From UBA4717 sp045577925 (lineage in GTDB: Bacteria; Bacillota; Clostridia; Oscillospirales; CAG-272): DNA of 47,208 bases. The DNA is taken from the NCBI GenBank assembly GCA_045577925.1, contig JAZNJH010000050.1, forward strand, positions 1 through 47,208, given 5' to 3'. The notes beneath the pieces are model-generated. The model made no database searches. It was not told the DNA's origin and saw nothing but the letters and a program-made list of their open reading frames with translations. The first letter of the stretch is position 1. The number at the start of each line of letters is the position of its first letter. The translations under genes were made by a program, and so were the position numbers. This document shows, piece by piece, positions 40,120 through 47,208 of the stretch.

Positions 40120-43100
40120 ATGGCAAAAGCATTAAAGGAAAGGCTGCCGCGTTTCACTCCCGACTCCAAGCAGGAGCGCTTTTTTGAAAGCGTGAGGAGT
40201 CATGTTATAAAATGCGACACTGTAAACAACTGTATTGAAATAGAAACAGAGCATGATGCTCTCGTTTCGCCCGAGCTTATCGAAAGTATTGAAAACGGGA
40301 TAAAAAGCTCGTATGCACTGAAGTCGGCCGTTATAAAGCCGACCTTCCCTGCCGATCTTTTCGGTTCGAAAGAGTCTGTTGATCTTTTAATATTTCTTGC
40401 AGAAAGACGGGGAGCGCTTGCCCACGGCTTCTTTTTCGATTACATTTTTACATATGAAAACAATACCCTTACTATAAAAATAGGCTTTTCAAGCGAAGGC
40501 ATAGACCTTTTAAATATCGCCCAGACGGGAAATATAATGGAAAAGGTCATATACGACTCTTTTGGAAACACCAAGGCTAAGGTGCTTGTTGAAACAGAGT
40601 ATGAAAAATACTTATACGACACCGAATATATGAAAAACCTTGAAGAGCAGACGCTTGCGGCGTACAAGCTTGCTCCGGGTTCTACCACGCGAAAGGCAAA
40701 ATTACCCGAAGAGCCGTCATATGATCCGACAGCAGGCTTTGAAAAGAGAATGAATCTTTCAAAAGGCGAGTTTATATTTGAGCAAACAGATACTACGGTA
40801 CGAATCGGGCCTACGGTTTTTGACATCAGTGAGCCGAACGAGTTTATAGGCAAGCCGTTTGAAGTTACAAGTATAACCCCCATGCGCGAGCTTTGTGAGC
40901 CTAAGAAAGGTCTTTGCCTTGTTGGCGAAACCTTCTATTACGAGGAGCGCGAGCTCAGGGGCAAGGACAGATATGCCGTAACGCTCGGCGTTACCGACAG
41001 AGACTGCTCTATATTTATAAAGATAACTGTTGACGCCGCAGATCTTTCAACGTACGCGGATATTAAAAACGGGACAGTTCTTCTCATTGACGGCTACACA
41101 AAGCGCGACAATTTTGATAATGAGATCATCCTGATTCCCCATGCGATGATGAAGATAAAAATAAAGGAGAGAGAGGACAACGCTCCCGTAAAGCGAGTTG
41201 AGCTACACGCACATACAAAAATGTCGGCGCTTGATGCGCTCATCGCTCCCGAAACGCTTATTAAAACGGCTTCAAAATGGGGGCACAAGGCTATCGCTGT
41301 AACCGACCATGCAGTTGCTCAGGCATACCCTAACATTATGCTTGCAAGCGAAAAGCTTGAAGATTTCAAGGTCATTTACGGCGTCGAAAACTATTTCGTT
41401 GACGACACCGCACGTGTTCTTTTCGGAGAAAACTCGCAAAATGACCTTAAAACCAGATTCATTGACGAGTTTATCGTATTCGATATAGAAACCACCGGCC
41501 TCTCGGTACACAACTGCAAGATAACCGAGATCGGCGCGGTACGCTTTGAAAACGGTGAGGTAAAAGAGGTATTTAACACCTTTGCAGATCCCGGAGAGCA
41601 TATTCCCGAAAATATTACAAAGCTTACGGGAATTACCGACGATATGGTAAAAGGCGCGCCCTCTCAGGCAGAAGCAGTAAAAAGCTTTCTTGATTTTGCA
41701 GGCGAGTCGATACTCGTTGCTCACAATGCAAACTTCGATGCAAGCTTTATAAGAAAAGCAGCAGAGGATGCAAAGCTTTCATTCCCGAATACCTATCTTG
41801 ATACGGTTGCACTTTCAAGATACCTTAACCCCGATTTGAAAAACCACAAGCTTGATACACTCGCAGATCATTACGAGCTTGGTAAGTTTAATCACCACAG
41901 AGCATCGGACGATGCTGAAATGCTTGCGCGCATACTTGATAAAATGCTCGGTCAGCTTTCGAAGGACGGACTTCGCACACTTGAAGAGCTTACGCGCGAA
42001 ATGAGCGACAAGGCCGATCCTCTGAAGATGAAAACTTATCATCAGATACTTCTTGTAAAGAACAAGGTGGGACTTAAAAATCTCTACAAGATCATCTCGA
42101 AAAGCTATCTGAGTTATTTCAGGCGCTATCCGAGAACGCCGAAATCGCTTATTGATTCTCACAGAGAGGGGCTTATCATAGGCTCTGCGTGTGAGGCAGG
42201 CGAGCTTTATCAGGCAATACTCTCAGGCGCAACAGAATCAGAAATCAAGCGCATTGCAAATTATTACGATTATCTTGAAATACAGCCTCTTTGCAACAAC
42301 TCATTCATGGTTGAAGACGGCATACTTCCCGATCTTGAAGCAGTACGTAATATCAACCGCCGTATATACGAACTTGGCAAAAAGTTAAACAAGCCCGTAT
42401 GCGCTACGTGCGACGCTCATTTTTTAAACAAAGAAGACGAGATCGAACGCCAGATACTCGTTTCAAATAAGTATAAGGATGCCGACCGTGAAGCAGGTCT
42501 GTATTTGCGCACAACCGAGGAAATGCTCAAGGAATTCGAGTATCTTGGAAAAGATGCGGCCTACGAGGTTGTTGTTACCAACACTAACCTCATCGCTGAC
42601 ATGATAGAAAAGATCCGCCCGATACCCGAGGGCAACTATCCTCCAAGCTTACCCGGTGTTAACGAGGAGCTGGAACAGATGTGCCGCGACCGTGTTCGTG
42701 ACATGTATGAGTTTGAAGGCAAGATACCCGATGTTGTATCGGAAAGACTTGACAGAGAGCTCAAATCTATCATCGGTAACGGTTTTGCGATCATGTATAT
42801 GATAGCGCAAAAGCTCGTGCTGAACAGTGAAAAGGCAGGCTATCTTGTAGGCTCAAGAGGCTCTGTCGGCTCGTCATTTGCGGCAACGATGTCGGGTATC
42901 ACAGAGGTAAACCCTCTCCAGCCTCATTACAGATGTACAAATTGCCGTTACTCTGAGTTTATTACAGACGGCTCATACGGCTCGGGCTTCGACTTGCCCG
43001 ACAAAAACTGTCCTCACTGTAATACCCCAATGTACCGTGACGGACACGATATTCCTTTTGAAACCTTCCTTGGCTTTTACGGCGACAAATCTCCCGATAT

Positions 43101-44637
43101 AGACCTTAATTTCTCGGGCGACGTTCAGGAAGATGCGCACAAATATACCGAAGAGCTTTTCGGTAAGGAAAACGTGTTCAGAGCAGGTACGATAGGCACT
43201 CTTGCATCAAAGACTGCTTACGGTTACGTTAAGAAATACCTTGAAGAACGGCAGATCGCCCTGCCTAAAGCAGAAGTGCAAAGGCTTGTAAACGGATGTG
43301 TTGACGTTAAGAAAACAACAGGTCAGCACCCCGGCGGTATTATAGTTGTTCCGCGTGAATATGACGTTTACGACTTTACACCCGTACAGCACCCTGCCGA
43401 TAACCCCGATGCAGGCACGATTACTACCCATTTTACATACAAATTCCTGCATGATACGATACTCAAGCTTGACATACTCGGGCACGATGTACCGACGAAG
43501 TATAAGATGCTTGAAAGGTATACAAACACAAGCGTACTCGACGTACCTATGAATGACAGAAAGGTTTACGAGCTCTTCTTATCAACCAAGCCTCTCGGCG
43601 TTACTCCCGAGGATATCGGAAGCCCTATCGGCACGTACGGACTTCCCGAAATGGGAACAAAATTCGTCCGTCAGATGCTTGTTGATACAAAGCCGAAAGG
43701 CTTTTCCGACCTTTTGCAGATTTCGGGACTTTCACATGGTACTGACGTTTGGCTTGGTAATGCAAAAGACCTTATTGACCAGGGTATCTGCACGATATCT
43801 GACGTTATCGGTACGCGTGACAGTATTATGACATACCTTCTCTATAAGGGAGTGGCCCCAAAGGATGCTTTCCAGATAATGGAGGATACGCGTAAGGGTA
43901 AAGCCCCTAAAACCTTTACACCCGAACGTATACAGATGCTTAAGGACCACAACGTTCCCGACTGGTATATCGAAAGTTGCCTTAAGATAAAGTACATGTT
44001 CCCTAAGGCACACGCGGCGGCATACGTTATGTCGTCAATCAGACTTGCATGGTATAAGATATATTATCCTCTTGAATTCTATGCGGCGTTTTTATCGGTA
44101 GCACCGGGCGGCTTTGACGCGGAAATCGTCGGCCGCGGCATTGGTGCAGTAAAAGCGTATATGTCCGAAATAGAGAAAAAAGGCACGGCGGCAACGCAGA
44201 AGGAAAAGGATACGTACGATATATTCCAGCTCGTTGTTGAGTGCATGGCGCGCGGATTTAAATTCTTAAAGGTAGACTGCCGCAAGAGCGCGGCAACGGC
44301 ATTCTCGCCCGAAGACGGCAAGATAAGAATGCCTTTTTCCTCGCTTCCCGGTCTCGGAGAGACCGCTGCGGCTAATATCATAAAAGCGCGCGAGGAAAGC
44401 GAATTTTCGTCAATTGAGGAAATGGGAAAGAGATGCGGTCTTTCAAAGACTATTATCGCGCTTCTGAGAAAGAACGGGGCGCTTGAAGGGCTCCCTGAAA
44501 CCGATCAGATGTCTATGTTTGACATGTCACCATTGTTAAGCGAGACAAAAGAAGAAACTAAAAAGGAAGAAGTTGCCGAGGTTATCAACGAGGCATTCGT
44601 TGAAGACTCCAAGATCGACCAGTTAAGTTTGTTCTGA
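40120..44637 (+). CDS. polC: DNA polymerase III alpha subunit, PolC type
   Basis: The 1505-residue replicase (Bacillus 1437) contains in order: N-terminal domain, OB-fold, a PHP domain (VELHAHTKMSALDA, about residue 358) interrupted by a DEDDh proofreading exonuclease (FDIETTGL about 449; HKLDTLADHY and HHRASDDA later), a zinc site with CTNC (about 937) and CPHC (about 963), the catalytic PDIDLNFSGD (about 990), and a C-terminal helix-hairpin-helix (LPGLGETAAANI, about 1408). It ends with an acidic tail and IDQLSLF, a likely clamp-binding peptide. It closes the pyrH cluster; AAAGG precedes the ATG. Confidence 0.97.
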   Translation: MAKALKERLPRFTPDSKQERFFESVRSHVIKCDTVNNCIEIETEHDALVSPELIESIENGIKSSYALKSAVIKPTFPADLFGSKESVDLLIFLAERRGALAHGFFFDYIFTYENNTLTIKIGFSSEGIDLLNIAQTGNIMEKVIYDSFGNTKAKVLVETEYEKYLYDTEYMKNLEEQTLAAYKLAPGSTTRKAKLPEEPSYDPTAGFEKRMNLSKGEFIFEQTDTTVRIGPTVFDISEPNEFIGKPFEVTSITPMRELCEPKKGLCLVGETFYYEERELRGKDRYAVTLGVTDRDCSIFIKITVDAADLSTYADIKNGTVLLIDGYTKRDNFDNEIILIPHAMMKIKIKEREDNAPVKRVELHAHTKMSALDALIAPETLIKTASKWGHKAIAVTDHAVAQAYPNIMLASEKLEDFKVIYGVENYFVDDTARVLFGENSQNDLKTRFIDEFIVFDIETTGLSVHNCKITEIGAVRFENGEVKEVFNTFADPGEHIPENITKLTGITDDMVKGAPSQAEAVKSFLDFAGESILVAHNANFDASFIRKAAEDAKLSFPNTYLDTVALSRYLNPDLKNHKLDTLADHYELGKFNHHRASDDAEMLARILDKMLGQLSKDGLRTLEELTREMSDKADPLKMKTYHQILLVKNKVGLKNLYKIISKSYLSYFRRYPRTPKSLIDSHREGLIIGSACEAGELYQAILSGATESEIKRIANYYDYLEIQPLCNNSFMVEDGILPDLEAVRNINRRIYELGKKLNKPVCATCDAHFLNKEDEIERQILVSNKYKDADREAGLYLRTTEEMLKEFEYLGKDAAYEVVVTNTNLIADMIEKIRPIPEGNYPPSLPGVNEELEQMCRDRVRDMYEFEGKIPDVVSERLDRELKSIIGNGFAIMYMIAQKLVLNSEKAGYLVGSRGSVGSSFAATMSGITEVNPLQPHYRCTNCRYSEFITDGSYGSGFDLPDKNCPHCNTPMYRDGHDIPFETFLGFYGDKSPDIDLNFSGDVQEDAHKYTEELFGKENVFRAGTIGTLASKTAYGYVKKYLEERQIALPKAEVQRLVNGCVDVKKTTGQHPGGIIVVPREYDVYDFTPVQHPADNPDAGTITTHFTYKFLHDTILKLDILGHDVPTKYKMLERYTNTSVLDVPMNDRKVYELFLSTKPLGVTPEDIGSPIGTYGLPEMGTKFVRQMLVDTKPKGFSDLLQISGLSHGTDVWLGNAKDLIDQGICTISDVIGTRDSIMTYLLYKGVAPKDAFQIMEDTRKGKAPKTFTPERIQMLKDHNVPDWYIESCLKIKYMFPKAHAAAYVMSSIRLAWYKIYYPLEFYAAFLSVAPGGFDAEIVGRGIGAVKAYMSEIEKKGTAATQKEKDTYDIFQLVVECMARGFKFLKVDCRKSAATAFSPEDGKIRMPFSSLPGLGETAAANIIKAREESEFSSIEEMGKRCGLSKTIIALLRKNGALEGLPETDQMSMFDMSPLLSETKEETKKEEVAEVINEAFVEDSKIDQLSLF

Positions 44638-44646
44638 AGCAGATAA

Positions 44647-44774
44647 GCCCTCTCCGTCAAAACCTGCAGTTTTGCCACCTCTACCGAAAGGTGAGGCTAA
44701 ATAAAGGCTCTCCCTCATAAGAACGCGTTGCACTTGTTCTTTGGAGAGGCTGTCAGCGTAGCTGACTGAAAGGG
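44647..44774. repeat. REP-like intergenic repeat, copy B (module order X-Y)
   Basis: Module X (44647-44698) reads GCCCTCTCCGTCA... CCTCTACCGAAAGGTGAGGCT with a GAAA loop. Module Y (44703-44774) reads AAAGGCTCTCCC... GTTCTTTGGAGAGGC... GTCAGCGTAGCTGACTGAAA. Each forms hairpins (GTCAGC-GTA-GCTGAC). Both match modules of the repeat at 29815-29966 but in the opposite order. Confidence 0.65.
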
Positions 44775-44818
44775 TAATCACCTCCCCCTTTCTCCACTTT
44801 TTTCACAGAAGAAACACA

Positions 44819-44842
44819 AAAGGCATCCTAACGGATGCCTTT
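44819..44842. terminator. Bidirectional terminator between polC and sigF
   Basis: AAAGGCATCC-TAAC-GGATGCCTTT, a perfect 10-bp stem with A/T on both outer sides. It lies two bases beyond the sigF stop and ends the spoIIA operon; it also stops plus-strand readthrough from polC. Confidence 0.85.
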
Positions 44843-44844
44843 CT

Positions 44845-45567
44845 TTATTTCAATAACTCACGTAGTTTTGCAAGTATCTTTTTTTCCTCTCGCGATATTT
44901 TAACCTGTGTTATACCGAGCTTTTCGGCGCACTGCTGTTGTGTCATATTCTTAAAATACCGCAGATATACTATCTTTCTCCAATCGCTCGGCAATTTATC
45001 AAGCGCACTTGTCAGCGCTATTTTTTCTGTCAGCGAGTGAATTGCATCATCACTGTCGGCAATAAGCGTTTCAAGGGTAAGTCCGGTATCTGAAACAGAT
45101 TCGCTTAACGATGCTATGGGATTTGTTGAATCAAGAGCAAAAACAAGCTCGTCCCTTTCCACCTCGCAAAGATGTGCAAGCTCGTCAACACCCGGCTCAT
45201 GCCCATGCTCTCTCACATACTCTTCCCTGACCCGAAGTATCTGAGCTCCGAGCCTGCGAGTCTTTCGCCCTACGCGTATCATTCCGTCATCACGCAGATA
45301 ACGGCGTATTTCGCCTATTATAAGGGGAACTGCATAAGTTGAGAACGCAGTATTATAGCTTGAGTCATAGCTGCGCACCGCCTTTAGCATACCGAGAGAG
45401 CCTATCTGCAGAAGATCCTCAAGCTCAACTCCTCTGCCCAAAAAACGTGAGGCTATACTGCGCACGAGCCCCGAATTATTTTCAACAAGCCGCTCAAGTG
45501 CCGCATCATCTCCGCTTTGCGCGAGCGCTAAAAGCTCGGCATTGTCTGAGAATCTTTCGTCTGCCAT
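44845..45567 (-). CDS. sigF: RNA polymerase sporulation sigma factor SigF
   Basis: The 240-residue sigma-70 family factor has region 2 (NNSGLVRSIASRFLGRGVEL, EDLLQIGSLGMLKAVRSYD, FSTYAVPLIIGEIRRYLRDD) and region 4 (LPSDWRKIVYLRYFKNMTQQ, then the HTH AEKLGITQVKISREEKKIL). It directs early forespore transcription. The first position would fit SigG too, but the operon with spoIIAA and spoIIAB fixes it as sigma-F. It follows spoIIAB by 11 bases. Confidence 0.95.
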   Translation of the reverse strand: MADERFSDNAELLALAQSGDDAALERLVENNSGLVRSIASRFLGRGVELEDLLQIGSLGMLKAVRSYDSSYNTAFSTYAVPLIIGEIRRYLRDDGMIRVGRKTRRLGAQILRVREEYVREHGHEPGVDELAHLCEVERDELVFALDSTNPIASLSESVSDTGLTLETLIADSDDAIHSLTEKIALTSALDKLPSDWRKIVYLRYFKNMTQQQCAEKLGITQVKISREEKKILAKLRELLK

Positions 45568-45578
45568 CTTTTTTCCTT

Positions 45579-46031
45579 TCAGGTACTATACTGAGCGCTC
45601 TTATTAAGATTAAACTGCATGGTTACACACGTACCTGCACCAATCTTTGATACTACCTTGAAGCGCTCTGACAGGCTTTCCATTATAGGAAATCCCATTC
45701 CGCTTCTCTCCCCTGCCGCATCCGTTGTGAAAAGCGGCTCGCGCGCACGTGTTATGTCTTCAATACCGCAGCCTCGGTCACGAACGGTTACCGTAACGGT
45801 TGCGTCATCATACGATTTGAGAGTAAGGTATATCTTTCCCACTTTCTCTTTATACGCGTGTACAACGCAGTTTGTAACCGCCTCAGAAACTGTACACTTA
45901 ATATCGGCAAGAACCTCAACGGTGGGATTAAAATTGGCGCAAAAAGCCGCGCATATGTAACGGGCAAGCGATTCGTTTTCGCTTTTTGAATCAAATACTA
46001 TTTTCACTTCATTTGTTTTATTTTTTTTCAT
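45579..46031 (-). CDS. spoIIAB: Anti-sigma F factor, serine kinase SpoIIAB
   Basis: The 150-residue GHKL-fold kinase binds and holds SigF and phosphorylates SpoIIAA. Motifs are the N box EAVTNCVVHAY (about residues 46-56), G1 DRGCGIEDI (about 86) and G2 GMGFPIM (about 111-117). Length and order in the operon are canonical. It lies 21 bases after spoIIAA. Confidence 0.95.
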   Translation of the reverse strand: MKKNKTNEVKIVFDSKSENESLARYICAAFCANFNPTVEVLADIKCTVSEAVTNCVVHAYKEKVGKIYLTLKSYDDATVTVTVRDRGCGIEDITRAREPLFTTDAAGERSGMGFPIMESLSERFKVVSKIGAGTCVTMQFNLNKSAQYST

Positions 46032-46052
46032 TTAAACACATCCCTTCTTTTA

Positions 46053-46388
46053 TTATTTTTTATCGGTCTTGTTTTTTTCTATACAAATGAGTCTGTGAGT
46101 GCCGGCAAGATCGAGTATTTTCTGAACCTCGGCTGACGGCTCTGAAAGCTTAAATTCTATGCCAAGCTCACGGCAGAGTGTAAATCGTCCGAGTATAAGA
46201 CCGAGTCCCGAGCTGTCCATAAAGCTGACACGTGACATATCTATCGCAAAAAGCGTTGGCCTGGCGGAGTATAGTCGCTCATCCATCGCTTCTCTGAGTC
46301 CGCGCGCTCTGTGGTGGTCGATATCACCGCCGACAAATGCCGTCATACAGTCATTTTTGTATTCAAATGAAATGTTGTTATCACACAT
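46053..46388 (-). CDS. spoIIAA: Anti-sigma F factor antagonist SpoIIAA
   Basis: The 111-residue STAS-domain protein binds SpoIIAB when unphosphorylated and so releases SigF. The phosphorylatable serine lies in FMDSSGLGLILGR (Ser59/Ser60). AAAGGACGG precedes the ATG. It is the first gene of spoIIAA-spoIIAB-sigF. A sigma-H promoter is expected, but no confident match (AGGAWWW/GAAT) is visible in the 55 bases after the upstream palindrome. Confidence 0.95.
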   Translation of the reverse strand: MCDNNISFEYKNDCMTAFVGGDIDHHRARGLREAMDERLYSARPTLFAIDMSRVSFMDSSGLGLILGRFTLCRELGIEFKLSEPSAEVQKILDLAGTHRLICIEKNKTDKK

Positions 46389-46436
46389 TTATATAACCGT
46401 CCTTTGTGTTTTTTCATATGATAGCATACGTGAGAT

Positions 46437-46463
46437 AAAAAAAATGTCGCAATATTGCGACAT
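46437..46463 (-). terminator. Perfect 20-bp palindrome with U tract upstream of spoIIAA
   Basis: ATGTCGCAATATTGCGACAT (46444-46463) followed on the minus strand by eight T. It is an intrinsic terminator pointing toward spoIIAA, about 50 bases before its start, and would keep outside transcription out of the sporulation operon. It could double as an operator. Confidence 0.6.
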
Positions 46464-46509
46464 GGATAATATTGTAGTTTATGCAGCTTTGATACTATAT
46501 TTAGTTTTA

Positions 46510-47116
46510 TAAAATCGTTAGTTTTATGGGGGTGTGACTTTCCCGACTCGGGGAAAGTCACCAAAGGCGAGTATAAGGGTGAGGCGGTTTGCCTTCCCCT
46601 GTCTTTTCCAATTCGCGTGAAGATTTCATAGACTTTATAATTTACACCCGTATCGTTTCCTTTATTACACCGACGGAGGCAAATACGCTGATTCTCCCCC
46701 TTATATATCCCCCTCTTGACCGTTGTGTAGTCTTCATATTTGTTCAATTTGTGCTCGGGGTTTAGGGACTAAGAATTTCAGCCAAATTTCCACAACTGAC
46801 GGACTACCCACAGATGATAAAATTTATAAAGTGAACTGTTCAGACACCCTCAAACAAATACACAAGATAAACTTTGCGGGCACAAAATGGGGAGTTATTG
46901 AGATGTACGTTCGTTAGAGGGGGTATTGCGAAAAGGGGGAGATAAAGGGGAGGAGCCGTTTAATAAATAATGGGGTATGGGTCGAGATTTTGATTTTTGC
47001 CAAGCCTCACGCGCGCTTTGGCAGCGGGTCCTACCCGCCCTCGCCCCCTTTTGGCGCATCTTTGGTGACTTTCTCTGCGCGGAGAAAGTCACGCCCCCGT
47101 AAAACTAACAATTTTA
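46510..47116. mobile_element. About 607-bp segment bounded by 57-bp imperfect inverted repeats
   Basis: Left arm 46510-46566 (TAAAATCGTTAGTTTTATGG... AAAGTCACCAAAG) and right arm 47060-47116, read on the opposite strand, agree at about 48 of 57 positions by hand alignment; mismatches cluster in the central loop. Similarity continues inward for about 25 bases. Each arm is itself a hairpin (GTGACTTTC... GAAAGTCAC). The interior has no ORF with an RBS and no transposase. It is either a MITE-like non-autonomous element or two inverted copies of a short interspersed repeat. Confidence 0.55.
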
Positions 47117-47173
47117 ATAAACAAGCGAAATACCGCAAGCCGCCCCGCAAATGCATACCGATACAATAAAAAC

Positions 47174-47193
47174 GGGAGGAGCAAGCCCCTCCC
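47174..47193. repeat. Short REP-like hairpin at window end
   Basis: GGGAGG (47174-47179) pairs with CCTCCC (47188-47193). The wording GGGAGGAGCAAGCCCCTCCC resembles short interspersed hairpins common in clostridial genomes. No gene is seen in 47117-47208. Confidence 0.4.
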
Positions 47194-47208
47194 CTACAAA
47201 AGTGCGCA

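Noticed and set aside
46343..46917. ORFs of 134 and 64 codons in the last kilobase
   Set aside because: No RBS, composition unlike the real genes, and they overlap repeat arms and the spoIIAA promoter region.
1..47208. CRISPR arrays, tRNA or rRNA genes, prophage modules
   Set aside because: No regularly spaced direct repeats, no tRNA cloverleaf or rRNA-like stretch, and no phage structural or integrase genes were recognised.

Overview
This window looks like chromosome of an endospore-forming, low-to-mid GC Bacillota of class Clostridia. The evidence is a spoIIAA-spoIIAB-sigF operon, the yabP-yabQ-divIC cluster with a SpoVB-type flippase, a PolC-type replicase, MEP-pathway isoprenoid genes (dxr, ispG) and strong sigma-A promoters with extended -10 elements. 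Gene content and REP-like intergenic repeats fit the Oscillospirales/Ruminococcaceae neighbourhood, but that finer placement is inference.

Layout. 1-135: end of an IS3-family element abutting a MsmX/UgpC-type ABC ATPase (162-1277). 1462-6030, minus strand: tex, an RsuA-type pseudouridine synthase, a 36-residue membrane protein (4502-4612) and a membrane-anchored beta-lactamase-fold serine hydrolase. 6273-21835: a long minus-strand housekeeping/sporulation array, in transcription order cdaA, cdaR, FAD oxidoreductase, recJ, relA, dtd, hemZ, nucleoside kinase, SpoVB-like flippase, mazG, hup, rqcP, yabP, yabQ, divIC. 22114-29674, minus strand: an orphan P-loop protein, then htpG, a prephenate-dehydratase-like protein, a TSCPD protein, phosphoglucomutase, a NUDIX hydrolase and a D,D-carboxypeptidase, ending at a clear terminator. 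29675-31560 is the accessory island: REP-like repeats, a promoter-driven highly structured RNA, a ribbon-helix-helix-like ORF split by an in-frame TGA, and a Fic protein with a consensus promoter. 31647-33376: rpsB-tsf on the minus strand, divergent from 33792-44637: pyrH, frr, uppS, cdsA, dxr, rseP, ispG and polC. 44845-46388: the spoIIA operon. The final 800 bases hold no convincing gene but a roughly 600-bp segment bounded by 57-bp inverted repeats.

How the genes work together. The 6-22 kb array links second-messenger signalling (c-di-AMP by CdaA/CdaR, (p)ppGpp by RelA), DNA repair (RecJ), translation quality control (Dtd, RqcP) and spore envelope/division functions (SpoVB-like, YabP, YabQ, DivIC). 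The 33-45 kb cluster is the classical translation/lipid/isoprenoid/replication operon, with its first two genes flipped. The most unusual part is 30.0-31.5 kb, where a candidate structured RNA, a broken DNA-binding ORF and a Fic enzyme lie together between repeats.
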